Counted from the stretch's first letter, positions 1 to 8,024 are shown. The stretch: 45,410 bases of DNA from a bacterium (GCA_022844575.1 JALHLL010000001.1:5916-51325); one strand, 5' to 3'. The notes: a model not told the origin generated them from the letters alone. A program made the numbers and translations.

Positions 1-390
1 AGTCATATCAGGATATAACGCTATTGTAGCAAATATTACTCCGCTTACCGCACCCGATGCTCCTACTGAGCTATAATCAGTATCATTACGCCGAAGAAAT
101 AATGCACACAAATTTCCGCCTAATAATGCTACAAAGTATATGGTCAGAAAAAAGGGAATGCCCATTATCGCTTCCAATGTCGGAGCAAAAAAGAACAGAC
201 TTACCATATTAAAAATCAGGTGCATCCAACTCACGTGCAAAAATCCCGAACTTAAAAGCCGTATATATTCCTTGTTATACAATACCCTATCAACTCTGAA
301 CAAATATTTTTCGAAGAGTAATATATTGCTAAATCCCTTATAGGAAACAACAACATTCGAGATGATGAAGAGAAGAGTAGCTATTCCCAT
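1..390 (-). CDS. Rhomboid-family intramembrane serine protease, C-terminal part outside window
   Basis: I translated this partial frame by hand: 130 codons from ATG at 390 run open to base 1. The product is hydrophobic. After a first membrane segment it has an LHVSWMHLIFNM stretch, matching the HxxxN-type signature of rhomboid TM2, and later GASGAVSGV, which carries the GxSG nucleophile motif of rhomboid proteases (serine in GASG). Rhomboids cleave transmembrane substrates inside the membrane. The catalytic histidine expected in a later helix lies beyond the window, so activity cannot be judged. The start follows the upstream radical SAM gene by 66 bases on the same strand, so they may be co-transcribed. 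Family assignment is good; substrate unknown. Confidence 0.85.
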   Translation of the reverse strand, partial: MGIATLLFIISNVVVSYKGFSNILLFEKYLFRVDRVLYNKEYIRLLSSGFLHVSWMHLIFNMVSLFFFAPTLEAIMGIPFFLTIYFVALLGGNLCALFLRRNDTDYSSVGASGAVSGVIFATIALYPDMT

Positions 391-456
391 ATTTAATTTT
401 ACAGCTATTTTAAAATAAAGAACATCATGGGCAAATACGGACAGTATTTTATTTAA

Positions 457-1491
457 TTACACCGTTGCACCGCCGCAACTACTACCAGTTCCGGCTGTGC
501 AGCCGAAACAATGCGAACCGAATAAGATACTACGGTTCAGCATTTTCTTATAGTCAAAATTAAATACAGTTTTTTTCACGCCGTTTTGTATTTCCATCTC
601 CAACATTTGGTTAAAGTCACAATCATACAATGTACCATCATACCCTACACTTATTATAGTGCGACACATTATACCCAAAGCCGCAACAGGGTTAAATGCA
701 TTCACTAATTTTTCCATATAATCATTATAACCACCATGCCGTATTAAGTTATCCCTAAACCTATGTATAGGCATATTCGTTATCGTATATAAATTATTAA
801 ACCGTATGCCATATTGCTGCCATAGTTCTTTTTTAAAATCGGCTTCCAAACTTTGTTGCGAGGCGGGCAAAAAAGCCCCTGCCGGATTATAGACCAGGTT
901 CAAATGCAATGATGAATCCTCCGTACCATAACCGACCTTATTTAATAGAAGTATGGACTCAATGCTTTTAGAAAATACGCCTTTGCCCCTTTGTTTATCG
1001 GTAAAATATTCCTGATAATATGGTAAGGATGAAATAACTTCAACATTGTGTTCAGCAAAAAACTCGGGTAAATACCGTTTGCTTTCACCCGTTACCGGAT
1101 TTCCATCGAAAGTAACGGTCAGATTGTGACGCACCATAATGTGTTTGTTCAGTTTTTTTGCTTCTATTACAAACCAATCGAAGAACGGGTTTAATTCCGG
1201 TGCACCGCCGGTTATATCCACATTTTTTATTTCTTCATTCTTTGCCAAAATCTGCAAAATTTGCCGAAGTGTAGTTTCGTTCATTTGCTCCGTTCTTTTC
1301 GGAGAAGCATCCACATGACAATGCCTGCATGCCTGATTGCATAACTTAGTGATATTAATTTGCAAAGTATCTATAATACTTGGCTTTAATACAAGGTTAT
1401 ATCTATCCAAATATGCTTCAAAATCATAATGCGGATCGTGTATAGTCGGCATATCCGAAAGTAAAGGTAATTCAATTTCCATCATACTCAT
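457..1491 (-). CDS. arsS: Arsenosugar biosynthesis radical SAM protein ArsS
   Basis: This is a 344-residue radical SAM enzyme. The [4Fe-4S]/AdoMet motif CxxxCxxC is visible as CNQACRHC (about residues 51-58), preceded by LQINITKL. The C-terminal half has the ArsS-type cysteine-rich region, with CRTIISVGYDGTLYDCDFNQ and a terminal CFGCTAGTGSSCGG. Family knowledge: ArsS acts after arsenite methylation and joins a deoxyadenosyl group to dimethylarsenic, en route to arsenosugars. Some homologues are selenoproteins; here the terminal positions are plain cysteines. A longer frame begins with TTG at 1503, but ATG at 1491 is preferred. The gene is 21 bases downstream of its usual AhpD-like partner. 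No ArsM methyltransferase is in the window. Confidence 0.88.
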   Translation of the reverse strand: MSMMEIELPLLSDMPTIHDPHYDFEAYLDRYNLVLKPSIIDTLQINITKLCNQACRHCHVDASPKRTEQMNETTLRQILQILAKNEEIKNVDITGGAPELNPFFDWFVIEAKKLNKHIMVRHNLTVTFDGNPVTGESKRYLPEFFAEHNVEVISSLPYYQEYFTDKQRGKGVFSKSIESILLLNKVGYGTEDSSLHLNLVYNPAGAFLPASQQSLEADFKKELWQQYGIRFNNLYTITNMPIHRFRDNLIRHGGYNDYMEKLVNAFNPVAALGIMCRTIISVGYDGTLYDCDFNQMLEMEIQNGVKKTVFNFDYKKMLNRSILFGSHCFGCTAGTGSSCGGATV

Positions 1492-1512
1492 AATTATAAA
1501 CAACAGATACCA

Positions 1513-1845
1513 TCAAGCGTCCATTCGTTCCAACACATTTTGCATTTGCACACCGTGTACTAAAGTCATACCTGCCTCCATTGCGGCTGCCACATGTATT
1601 GCCTCCGTCATTTGGTCAGGGTTCGCACCGCTTTCCAAACATGCCTGCGTATAAGCATCAATACAGTAAGGACATTGTTTTGCCACCGAAACTGCAAGGG
1701 CAATAAGAGCTTTTTCTCTTTTAGTTAAAGCACCATCAACACCTGTAACCGAATTGTAATAGTCAAAAAACTTATCCATTAAGTCTTTACGGAACTTCCC
1801 TACTTCGGCAAAACGTTTTAAGTCTGCACTTTCATAATAATTCAT
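1513..1845 (-). CDS. ArsS-associated AhpD-like (carboxymuconolactone decarboxylase family) protein
   Basis: This 110-residue all-helical protein has the AhpD/CMD core. KREKALIALAVSVAKQCPYC contains the CPYC redox pair, followed by IDAYTQACLESGA. Family knowledge: a peroxidase-like member of this family is habitually encoded beside ArsS and is presumed to serve arsenosugar biosynthesis or protect it from oxidants. Start choice: an upstream TTG at 1905 gives 20 extra residues, but ATG at 1845 is preceded by GTGGAG at good spacing and begins with the family-typical MNYYESADLKRF. The gene lies 21 bases before arsS, so the two probably form an operon. Only the AhpD-like fold and motif are seen directly. 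Confidence 0.85.
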   Translation of the reverse strand: MNYYESADLKRFAEVGKFRKDLMDKFFDYYNSVTGVDGALTKREKALIALAVSVAKQCPYCIDAYTQACLESGANPDQMTEAIHVAAAMEAGMTLVHGVQMQNVLERMDA

Positions 1846-1978
1846 TACTCTATACTCCACATATGGTGATTGTACGCAAAATAGTAAAAAATACTCCCCT
1901 TGCAATTATTGTAGAATGACGGTAGGGATGATTTTGTATGGTAATGCGTGAAGTAACACTATAGCATGGGCATAAAAA

Positions 1979-2005
1979 AACCCGAGCTTTGGTGTTGCCC
2001 GGGTT
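1979..2005 (-). terminator. Intrinsic terminator after the small repeat lipoprotein
   Basis: A 9-bp stem (aacccgagc with gcccgggtt, one mismatch) closes a 9-base loop. It is followed on the minus strand by seven T residues (a-tract at 1974-1980 on the plus strand). It sits 36 bases past the stop of the lipoprotein gene. T-rich sequence on the other side would also allow weak function on the plus strand. Confidence 0.75.
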
Positions 2006-2040
2006 TTGTGTTTTATTCTGGTGAAATTAGGGTGTTCCTT

Positions 2041-2322
2041 TTAGCGACGTATAATTATTACTGAATCGCCAATAATAACGGTATCGCCTACCCAATTTGA
2101 ATCGCAATCGCCATTCCATGTAGTATCGCCACCGCCGTGCCATGTAGTATCGCCACCGCCGTGCCATGTAGTATCACCACCGCCATGCCATGTAGTATCA
2201 CGACCACCGCCGCCGCCATCACCGGGATCCCAAGGATCGATAGGCAAATCTTGGCAACTAATTAACAAGAGCATAGCGCATGCGGCTGATGCTGTGGTGA
2301 GTCTTAGAAAAAGTGTTTTCAT
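2041..2322 (-). CDS. Small lipoprotein with GGGDTTWH tandem repeats
   Basis: This 93-residue product starts with a lipoprotein signal (MKTLFLRLTTASAACAMLLLISC), with the lipobox LLISC and cysteine at about 23. The mature part is low complexity: QDLPIDPWDPGDGGGGG, then four copies of an 8-residue unit (D/T/T/W/H/G/G/G), then a GDTVIIGDSVIIIRR tail. The repeat is 24 bp at DNA level. No enzymatic domain is recognisable. Expected location is the outer membrane or periplasm. The gene stands alone between a terminator downstream and a 339-base spacer upstream. Aromatic/glycine/aspartate repeats of this kind may bind ligands or simply be a spacer; I cannot assign a function. Confidence 0.75.
   Translation of the reverse strand: MKTLFLRLTTASAACAMLLLISCQDLPIDPWDPGDGGGGGRDTTWHGGGDTTWHGGGDTTWHGGGDTTWNGDCDSNWVGDTVIIGDSVIIIRR
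2116..2211. repeat. 24-bp tandem repeat, four units, in frame in the lipoprotein gene
   Basis: Units start at about 2116, 2140, 2164 and 2188, each beginning CCATGTAGTATC and continuing with a CCACCGCC-type stretch. The first copies are nearly identical and the last diverges slightly. On the minus strand each unit encodes HGGGDTTW. Because the unit is 8 codons, copy-number change would alter protein length without shifting frame. Confidence 0.85.
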
Positions 2323-2661
2323 AAAAAACCCAATATTGATAATGTGTGAATAAAAAATACATTAACCGAACTTACACATAGTAACACCACATTTTAAAAA
2401 ACGTCGCAATCGTTTTGTAAAAAATCATAATGATAGTGTATTCATGTCTCGATGCCTCACGCATCGTTCGCTCTCACCGTATCATTATCCTATACGTAGC
2501 TTTGTCATTACTATAACCGAACTTATCGACATGTAAACTACCCATAACAACCATTTGTGGAAGGGTATGCTACATAATGCTAACATATAATTGGCGGAAA
2601 ACCTGTATTTTGGTTGCAATTATACCCATGACATTTACACAGACACGATTAGGATTGTTTT
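2323..2661. other. Intergenic spacer with nested dyad
   Basis: No ORF with coding character is seen in this 339-base stretch between the divergent lipoprotein and ligase genes. It should hold both promoters, but I could not find a clean TAnnTTTG box. A nested inverted repeat is present: ATAATGATA (2427-2435) pairs with TATCATTAT (2480-2488), and inside it CGATGC (2450-2455) pairs with GCATCG (2461-2466). It has no T-tract, so an operator or RNA structure is as likely as a terminator. Confidence 0.5.
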
Positions 2662-3906
2662 ATGGATACAAACACCATTCTCGAAACCCGATCAGACCAT
2701 CGCGATAAGCCGCCGGCTTTTACATTGGGGATTGAAGAAGAGTATATGATTTTGGACCCCCAAACCTTCGATTTACGCTCACATATCAATATCGAGCTTA
2801 TCTCAAAAGGGCGTATGTTGTTACATGAGCATGTGAAGCCGGAAATGCACGGCTCGATGTTGGAGATTGGTACGGGTGTATGCAAAAATGTAAGGGAAGC
2901 CCGTTTTGAGCTGACCAAACTACGCTCCATAATATGGCATTTGGCAAGAACCAATCACTTAACATTCGGCGCAGCAAGTACGCACCCTTTTGCACGTTGG
3001 CAAGATCAGGAAATATATCCCGATGAACGCTATCGCATACTCGTAGAGGATATGCAAGTATTAGCCCGTTCGCTTCTCATTTTCGGAATGCACATACATA
3101 TCGGCATTGAAGACCGAGAACTGCAAATACAGATTATGCATGAAATGCGATATTTCCTACCGCATGTATTGGCTATTACAACAAACTCGCCTTTCTGGAT
3201 GGGTGAAAACACAGGTTTAAAATCCTATCGCTCCAAAGTTTTCGATCGTTTCCCCCGAACTAATTTACCTTATGAATTTGCTAGTTGGTCAGAATACGAA
3301 AACTATGTCAATTTTCTTATTAAGACAAATTGTATAGACAATGCAAAAAAAATATGGTGGGACATCCGCCCACATCCACACTTTCCAACTCTGGAGGTAC
3401 GAATTTGCGATTTGCCGATGCGCGTAGATGAAACCATAGCTATTGCGGCACTATGCCAAGCGATTGCTGCAAAACTATATTCATTATACAAAAAGAACCT
3501 AAGTTTCCGCCGTTATCCGCGCGCGCTCATTATGGAAAATAAATGGCGTGCGGTACGTTATGGTTTGGATGGTAAGTTAATTGATTTCGGTAAACAACGC
3601 GAATATCCTGCACGTGAACTTGTGCGCGAACTTATAGAATTTGTTGATGATGTTCTCGATGATTTGGGTTCGCGTAAGGAAGTTGAATATATTTATCAAA
3701 TTCTCGAAATGGGTAGCGGCGCCGATAGGCAATTACGTGTATTTAATGAAACTGGTGATATGCGCGAAGTAGTAAAATACATTCACAAAGAAACCACACT
3801 CGGTTTATTTGAAGATGCAACGCCTTATTTGCCGGATATTCACACGCCTTCCCCTGATGCTATTGCGGAAAAGATGACATCATTAACACCGCCGACAATT
3901 ATGTAA
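2662..3906 (+). CDS. YbdK-type carboxylate-amine ligase (glutamate-cysteine ligase 2 family)
   Basis: This 414-residue protein is full length for the YbdK/GCS2 family. It shows the N-terminal FTLGIEEEYMILDP motif (about residues 20-33), GMHIHIGIED in the middle and WWDIRPHPHFPTLEVRICDLPM at about 230-252, the conserved ATP/Mg and substrate regions of this family. The family uses ATP to join a carboxylate to an amine; E. coli YbdK has weak glutamate-cysteine ligase activity, and the true substrate is often unknown. A start at 2662 is supported by AGGA upstream. The acyl-CoA synthetase gene follows after a 70-base gap containing a weak terminator. No glutathione synthetase is nearby, so I do not call it gshA. 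Confidence 0.88.
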   Translation: MDTNTILETRSDHRDKPPAFTLGIEEEYMILDPQTFDLRSHINIELISKGRMLLHEHVKPEMHGSMLEIGTGVCKNVREARFELTKLRSIIWHLARTNHLTFGAASTHPFARWQDQEIYPDERYRILVEDMQVLARSLLIFGMHIHIGIEDRELQIQIMHEMRYFLPHVLAITTNSPFWMGENTGLKSYRSKVFDRFPRTNLPYEFASWSEYENYVNFLIKTNCIDNAKKIWWDIRPHPHFPTLEVRICDLPMRVDETIAIAALCQAIAAKLYSLYKKNLSFRRYPRALIMENKWRAVRYGLDGKLIDFGKQREYPARELVRELIEFVDDVLDDLGSRKEVEYIYQILEMGSGADRQLRVFNETGDMREVVKYIHKETTLGLFEDATPYLPDIHTPSPDAIAEKMTSLTPPTIM

Positions 3907-3914
3907 AATACTGT

Positions 3915-3944
3915 ACCCGATCGTCAACAATAAAACGGTCGGGT
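3915..3944 (+). terminator. Probable terminator/attenuator after the ligase gene
   Basis: acccgatcg (3915-3923) can pair with cggtcgggt (3936-3944), with one G-T wobble. The stem closes a 12-base loop and is followed by atttattgtt. The T-run is interrupted, so read-through into the acyl-CoA synthetase gene is likely. Confidence 0.5.
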
Positions 3945-3976
3945 ATTTATTGTTCATATAATGTTCGTTAATTCCT

Positions 3977-5818
3977 ATGCAGCAAACCGTAGCACCCTTC
4001 AATACCATAACAGAATTATTTCTTAATACGATTAATACGTATGAAAAAAATACCGAAAAATTTGCCTATATACGAAAAGTAGACGAAAAATATACAGGTA
4101 TTACGTTTTCCGAATTACGTAAAACCGTAGAGGAATTTGCTATTGCCTTATTGGATTTGGGGTTGAAAAAAGGTGATCGAATAGGAATTGTTTCCGAAAA
4201 TCGTTTGGAGTGGATTATTGCCGATTTGGCTTGTGCATTAACGGGCTTGGTTGATGTCCCTGTATTTCCGACACTCACATCAAAACAGTTGGAGTATATT
4301 TATAATAATTGCGGTGCTTCGGCAATAATTGTAAGTAATACATTTCAATTAGGGAAAATTCTAGCACATCAGCAGGAATTACATCATCTAAGGCATATTA
4401 TTGTTATGAACGATGATGCAAAAGGAAATCATACATTTGTAAAAACAATGAATGAAATGATTACCCATGCACAAACAAAGGTAAGCGAATCAGATCGAAA
4501 AAGAATAATACAAGAAAATGCAGCTACAATATTACCCGATGATTTGATGACGATAATATATACAAGCGGCACAACGGGTCACCCAAAAGGAGTAATGCTT
4601 ACACATGGCAATATTGCCTCCAATGTATCGAGTTGCACCGGCTGCTATAGTATTACTTCCGATGATTTGATGTTATCTTATCTACCTTTATGCCATTCAT
4701 ATGAACGTGTTGCAGGTTATTTATTACCGTTGGCAAAAGGAGCATCCGTTGCTTTTGCGGAATCCATTGATAAAGTAGCTACGAATATCAATGAAGTTCG
4801 ACCTACACTTATGACAAGCGTACCACGATTATTTGAGAGAATTCAGGGTAGAATTATAAATCAAATGGCGAAGGAAAAACCCGCAAAGCAAAAAATATTC
4901 GCATGGGCATTAAGCGTCGGCACAATATGGATTCGTAATAAAATGAAGGGAAAATCATCGCTTTTCAATTCATTACAATATAAACTTGCCGATAAGCTTG
5001 TTTTCTCTAAAATACGCGAACGTATGGGCGGAAAAATACGCACCTTCGTTTCTGGCGGAGCCGCCTTAAAAAACGATACGGCAGAATTTTTTCTGATGCA
5101 AGGATTAACAATTTTGGAAGGATACGGATTAACGGAAGCATCTCCCGTATTGGCTGTCAATCGCCCTGATAGTATCGAAATAGGAACAGTAGGAAAACCT
5201 TTGCCCAATGTAGAAATCAAACTTTCGGAACAGGGTGAAATATTGGCAAGAGGAAAAAATATAATGCGTGGTTATTGGAATGATGAAGAATCCACACGAG
5301 AATCAATTACTGCCGATGGATGGTTAAAAACAGGTGATGTCGGTGTATGGACGGAAAAAGGAAATCTTAAAATTACCGACAGAATTAAACATTTATTTAT
5401 TTCAAGCGGCGGAAAGAATATTGCACCCACACCGATTGAAAATATGATATGCCATAGCCGTCTTATTGAGCAGTGTGTATTAATAGGTGAAGATAAACCA
5501 TATTGCACAGCTTTAATCGCTCCCAATTTTGAAGAACTTCAACTATTTGCGGAAAAAGAAGGATTGGTATATCGTACACATGAAGAGTTAATTCAACTGC
5601 CTGTTGTTATGCGTTTATTCCATCGGGATATTGACCATTTGCAAAAGGATTTGGCAAAATATGAACGAATAAGAAAATTTACTCTTCTCCCACGTTTATT
5701 ATCGGTGGAAGACGGAGAATTAACACCCAAAATGAGTATTAAAAGAAAAGTTGTTGAGGAAAAATTCCGCGTAGAAATTGAAAAAATGTACGAAGGTTCG
5801 GATTCGGTTATTGATTAA
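3977..5818 (+). CDS. Long-chain fatty-acid-CoA ligase (AMP-forming)
   Basis: This 613-residue adenylate-forming enzyme matches the FadD15-like long-chain acyl-CoA synthetase group in length. The P-loop-like motif IIYTSGTTGHPKGVMLTHGN sits at about residues 191-211, the adenylate motif EGYGLTEASPV at about 379-389, and the hinge/ATP motif LKTGDVGVW at about 450. The C-terminal lysine region is LTPKMSIKRKVV. It should convert a fatty acid, ATP and CoA to acyl-CoA for lipid synthesis or breakdown, probably at the inner membrane face. It is followed after 30 bases by the metallophosphoesterase gene on the same strand. The chain length of the substrate cannot be read from sequence. Confidence 0.92.
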   Translation: MQQTVAPFNTITELFLNTINTYEKNTEKFAYIRKVDEKYTGITFSELRKTVEEFAIALLDLGLKKGDRIGIVSENRLEWIIADLACALTGLVDVPVFPTLTSKQLEYIYNNCGASAIIVSNTFQLGKILAHQQELHHLRHIIVMNDDAKGNHTFVKTMNEMITHAQTKVSESDRKRIIQENAATILPDDLMTIIYTSGTTGHPKGVMLTHGNIASNVSSCTGCYSITSDDLMLSYLPLCHSYERVAGYLLPLAKGASVAFAESIDKVATNINEVRPTLMTSVPRLFERIQGRIINQMAKEKPAKQKIFAWALSVGTIWIRNKMKGKSSLFNSLQYKLADKLVFSKIRERMGGKIRTFVSGGAALKNDTAEFFLMQGLTILEGYGLTEASPVLAVNRPDSIEIGTVGKPLPNVEIKLSEQGEILARGKNIMRGYWNDEESTRESITADGWLKTGDVGVWTEKGNLKITDRIKHLFISSGGKNIAPTPIENMICHSRLIEQCVLIGEDKPYCTALIAPNFEELQLFAEKEGLVYRTHEELIQLPVVMRLFHRDIDHLQKDLAKYERIRKFTLLPRLLSVEDGELTPKMSIKRKVVEEKFRVEIEKMYEGSDSVID

Positions 5819-5848
5819 TATTTTTACGAGAAAAGCTTTACGGTTATT

Positions 5849-6793
5849 ATGAAACGACGGACATTTTTTATAGTTTCGGGCTTAGGAATAACTTCACTTC
5901 TCGGCGGATCACTCAATCGGCTTTTAGCATTGTTTTCCGGCGGGAAAACTGTACAAAATTACCGTGAACCGAAAAAAAATACAATCGAATCACCATCTGA
6001 AGATTCATTCCGTACCTTTATTATAGGTGACTGGGGAGCAGGCGGTTCATTCCAGAAGCGTATTGCCAATGCTATGTCACAACATGCCGACAAAAAAAAA
6101 CCAAATATTATTATAAGCACCGGCGATAATATTTATTCGGACGGTGTGGAATCAGCCGATGATAAACAATGGAAAACCAAGTTTGAGAATATATATAATG
6201 CTCCGTCTTTGGCTGTGCCTTGGTATGCCGTGCTTGGCAATCATGATTATCGGAGCAATCCCGATGCACAAATAGACTATGGAAAGAAAAATAGCCGTTG
6301 GAATATGCCCGCACGGTATTACTCCTTCAAACCGAAGGAAGATATTGAATATTTTATGCTCGATACACAAATGATAATGGCCGGAAAAGCCGAGCAACAA
6401 ATTAAATGGCTTGAGGATTCTCTAAAAAAATCTAAGTCACAATGGAAAATAGCCGTAGGGCATCACCCCATGCGTTCATATGGGCATTATGGCGATTTAC
6501 AACCGCTTATACGGAGCATTAAACCATTGTTTGATACATACGGAGTACAATTTTACCTTTGCGGCCATGACCACGATTTGCAATTTATAAAAAATCCAAA
6601 TGACTCATTTTACTGTATAGTCTCCGGTGCCGGTGGCGGCGCACGTGATACCGCTTATGGCGAGCATAGTTTATTCGCTGCTACCAATGGCGGTTACGTT
6701 ATTATGGAAATGGATTCACACTTTGCTTATATCTCCTTCATCAATGCCATGGGTGAAAATATTTATTTTCAGAAGGTAGAATATAAACAATAA
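5849..6793 (+). CDS. Exported metallophosphoesterase, tartrate-resistant acid phosphatase-like
   Basis: The 314-residue product begins MKRRTFFIVSGLGITSLLGG, a twin-arginine start and hydrophobic stretch consistent with Tat export. The calcineurin-like metal motifs are complete: GDWGAGG (D61), STGDNIYSDG (D93), LGNHDYRS (N131, H132), VGHHPM and CGHDHDLQF (about 239-245). Order and spacing resemble purple acid phosphatase/type 5 acid phosphatase-like enzymes, which hydrolyse phosphomonoesters in the periplasm or outside the cell. The real substrate is unknown. The stretch encoding GGGARDTAYGEHSLFAATNGG near the C terminus recurs as a decayed fragment at 9345-9416. Confidence 0.9.
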   Translation: MKRRTFFIVSGLGITSLLGGSLNRLLALFSGGKTVQNYREPKKNTIESPSEDSFRTFIIGDWGAGGSFQKRIANAMSQHADKKKPNIIISTGDNIYSDGVESADDKQWKTKFENIYNAPSLAVPWYAVLGNHDYRSNPDAQIDYGKKNSRWNMPARYYSFKPKEDIEYFMLDTQMIMAGKAEQQIKWLEDSLKKSKSQWKIAVGHHPMRSYGHYGDLQPLIRSIKPLFDTYGVQFYLCGHDHDLQFIKNPNDSFYCIVSGAGGGARDTAYGEHSLFAATNGGYVIMEMDSHFAYISFINAMGENIYFQKVEYKQ

Positions 6794-6921
6794 TTAAAGA
6801 TGTTTTCCGGACATCACATATGATCTATCTATATAGACTTTCTGAAGTTTTCTACAATCTCCTAAAATTGATACCAAGTAAAAGAACTTCTAATATTTAA
6901 CAATCTTTGGAATCTAATCGG
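6794..6921. other. AT-rich junction downstream of the phosphatase gene
   Basis: I see no ORF and no convincing terminator here. This is the left edge of the accessory patch, where strand use switches from plus to minus and gene content becomes fragmented. Confidence 0.4.
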
Positions 6922-7005
6922 TCAGTATTTTTTAATTCTATTAAGTAGTAATGGTATTCCGAACAATTGCAATATCAATAAGAATGAAAGAAAAGCATAC
7001 AACAT
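6922..7005 (-). CDS. Candidate small hydrophobic protein, 27 residues
   Basis: I translated this short frame by hand. ATG at 7005 lies five bases after the stop of the upstream membrane-protein gene, and AGGAAGG inside that gene's last codons is placed as a Shine-Dalgarno sequence about 9 bases before it. The product has one membrane-spanning stretch (LYAFLSFLLILQLFGIPLLL) and a basic tail (NRIKKY). It could be a genuine coupled micro-protein, a type I toxin-like peptide, or the end of a decayed larger gene. No homologue is recognised. Confidence 0.45.
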   Translation of the reverse strand: MLYAFLSFLLILQLFGIPLLLNRIKKY

Positions 7006-7010
7006 AAGGT

Positions 7011-7304
7011 TTAACCTTCCTGTATTTCCTGATTTGTGTTCTTAAACTTTATAATCTTATTGTATAAGTATCTTCCAAAGAGTAAATATAAAGCTATTAA
7101 ACTGCCATGGAAGAAAGCTACGAGTATACCTGCTAGCAAAAGAATAACCGCTGACTCCCAACCTGATGTAGGATTACCGTTAAAAGTTATGGCCTCAGAG
7201 TGGATATCGAAGATACCAATAATTATGCACGCAATGATTACTAGGAATATAGTTACACAAGCAAAATATCTTAATAAATTTACAAATGAAAAATCACTTT
7301 TCAT
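7011..7304 (-). CDS. Small two-helix membrane protein, unknown
   Basis: This 97-residue protein has two strong membrane segments (about residues 9-32, LLRYFACVTIFLVIIACIII, and about 49-75, AVILLLAGILVAFFHGSLIALYLLF). A short loop separates them and the tail is basic (NKIIKFKN). The start at 7304 is backed by GGGAG seven bases upstream. It follows the decayed RHS-core gene on the same strand, the usual place for an immunity gene of a polymorphic toxin, and many such immunity proteins are small membrane proteins. That role is inference from position only. I do not recognise the family. Confidence 0.65.
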   Translation of the reverse strand: MKSDFSFVNLLRYFACVTIFLVIIACIIIGIFDIHSEAITFNGNPTSGWESAVILLLAGILVAFFHGSLIALYLLFGRYLYNKIIKFKNTNQEIQEG

Positions 7305-7351
7305 ATTTCTCCCACTTAACTTATTAAAAACACGTATTACTCAATAGTTAT

Positions 7352-7945
7352 CTACTTTTTCTTGTTCTTGCGCATCAGGTCTTTCCAAATTATTCTTGTC
7401 GAATGCGTTCGATAATCTACTAACAACTCCCTTTGTGACCTCAGCGAAAAACATTCGTTCATTTCTTTTAGAAACTGCTCCTGCATAACTGCTACCTGCT
7501 CAGGCGTACTATACCATTATCAATCTCTTTACCATTAACATTTCTAAAAATGATTGGATTATTGGCGAAATACTGATGTGTATTCATCCCAATATATTTT
7601 CCTCACAATGGATCAACAGCCATAAACCCGTTGATAATATAATCATATTTCCGTACCTCATGGTCAGCCAAATCGCTTTTGGTATCCTTTTCCTTACCTA
7701 TAAATCCCTGTCGGGGTAAAAACTGATTATTATTCGATGATGTATAAGGATAAGGTATAGTAATTTTCTTACCGAATGGTTCATAATCGTTTTTGGCAAC
7801 TATACCGGCAGATTGATTAACGATTGTATGAGTATTATCAAAATGATCAAGTCTTTTATACTCCCTATTACCTTTCGGTAAAAAGTTTCACTAATGAATT
7901 ACTATCTCCGACATACATTAGGTATTCGCTTTGCTCTGCTTTTTA
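7352..7945 (-). pseudogene. Decayed RHS-repeat core gene with C-terminal tip
   Basis: Reading the minus strand in shifting frames gives a clear RHS core relic. It runs AEQSEYLMYVGDSNSLVKLF, then after a frameshift YKRLDHFDNTHTIVNQSAGI, IVAKNDYEPFGKK, GFIGKEKDTKSDLADHEV, RKYDYIINGFMAVDPL, an in-frame TGA where W is usual, and GKYIGMNTHQYFANNPI. This matches the family pattern of a GKE-D segment, a YxxxxGRFxSxDPL box and an NPI/NPV end. A second shift opens a 53-codon tail (STPEQVAVMQEQFLKEMNEC onward, ending MRKNKKK) that may be the variable tip. In polymorphic toxin systems this architecture carries a C-terminal toxin; here it is broken and cannot be made as one protein. Confidence 0.8.
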
Positions 7946-7977
7946 AGTCCATTTATTAACACGTAGCAAAACTCTAC

Positions 7978-7987
7978 TCACCTCCTT
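7978..7987 (-). promoter_or_regulatory. Perfect Shine-Dalgarno sequence before the RHS relic
   Basis: The minus strand reads AAGGAGGTGA, fully complementary to the 16S rRNA 3' end. It lies about eight bases before a TTG that opens an 8-codon frame (LLRVNKWT), then stops and continues in the RHS relic. It suggests that a truncated RHS tip once had its own strong translation start, or that another gene start was lost here. Confidence 0.5.
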
Positions 7988-7995
7988 AAAAAAAA

Positions 7996-8024
7996 CGCCA
8001 TAAACTTTAGTAAAGTCTATGACG
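7996..8024 (-). terminator. Intrinsic terminator after the first paralogous secreted protein
   Basis: cgccataaacttta (7996-8009) pairs with taaagtctatgacg (8011-8024) with two mismatches. On the minus strand the stem is followed by eight T residues (plus-strand a-run 7988-7995). It lies 28 bases after the stop codon at 8052. Confidence 0.8.

Noticed and set aside
140..343. Plus-strand 67-codon frame at the left edge
   Set aside because: It is the antisense shadow of the rhomboid gene, which has clear family motifs on the minus strand.
2116..2211. CRISPR array
   Set aside because: The 24-bp units are contiguous without spacers and encode an in-frame protein repeat.
7036..7347. Plus-strand 103-codon frame opposite the two-helix membrane protein
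   Set aside because: The minus-strand frame has a GGGAG ribosome-binding site and proper membrane segments, and matches local gene direction.
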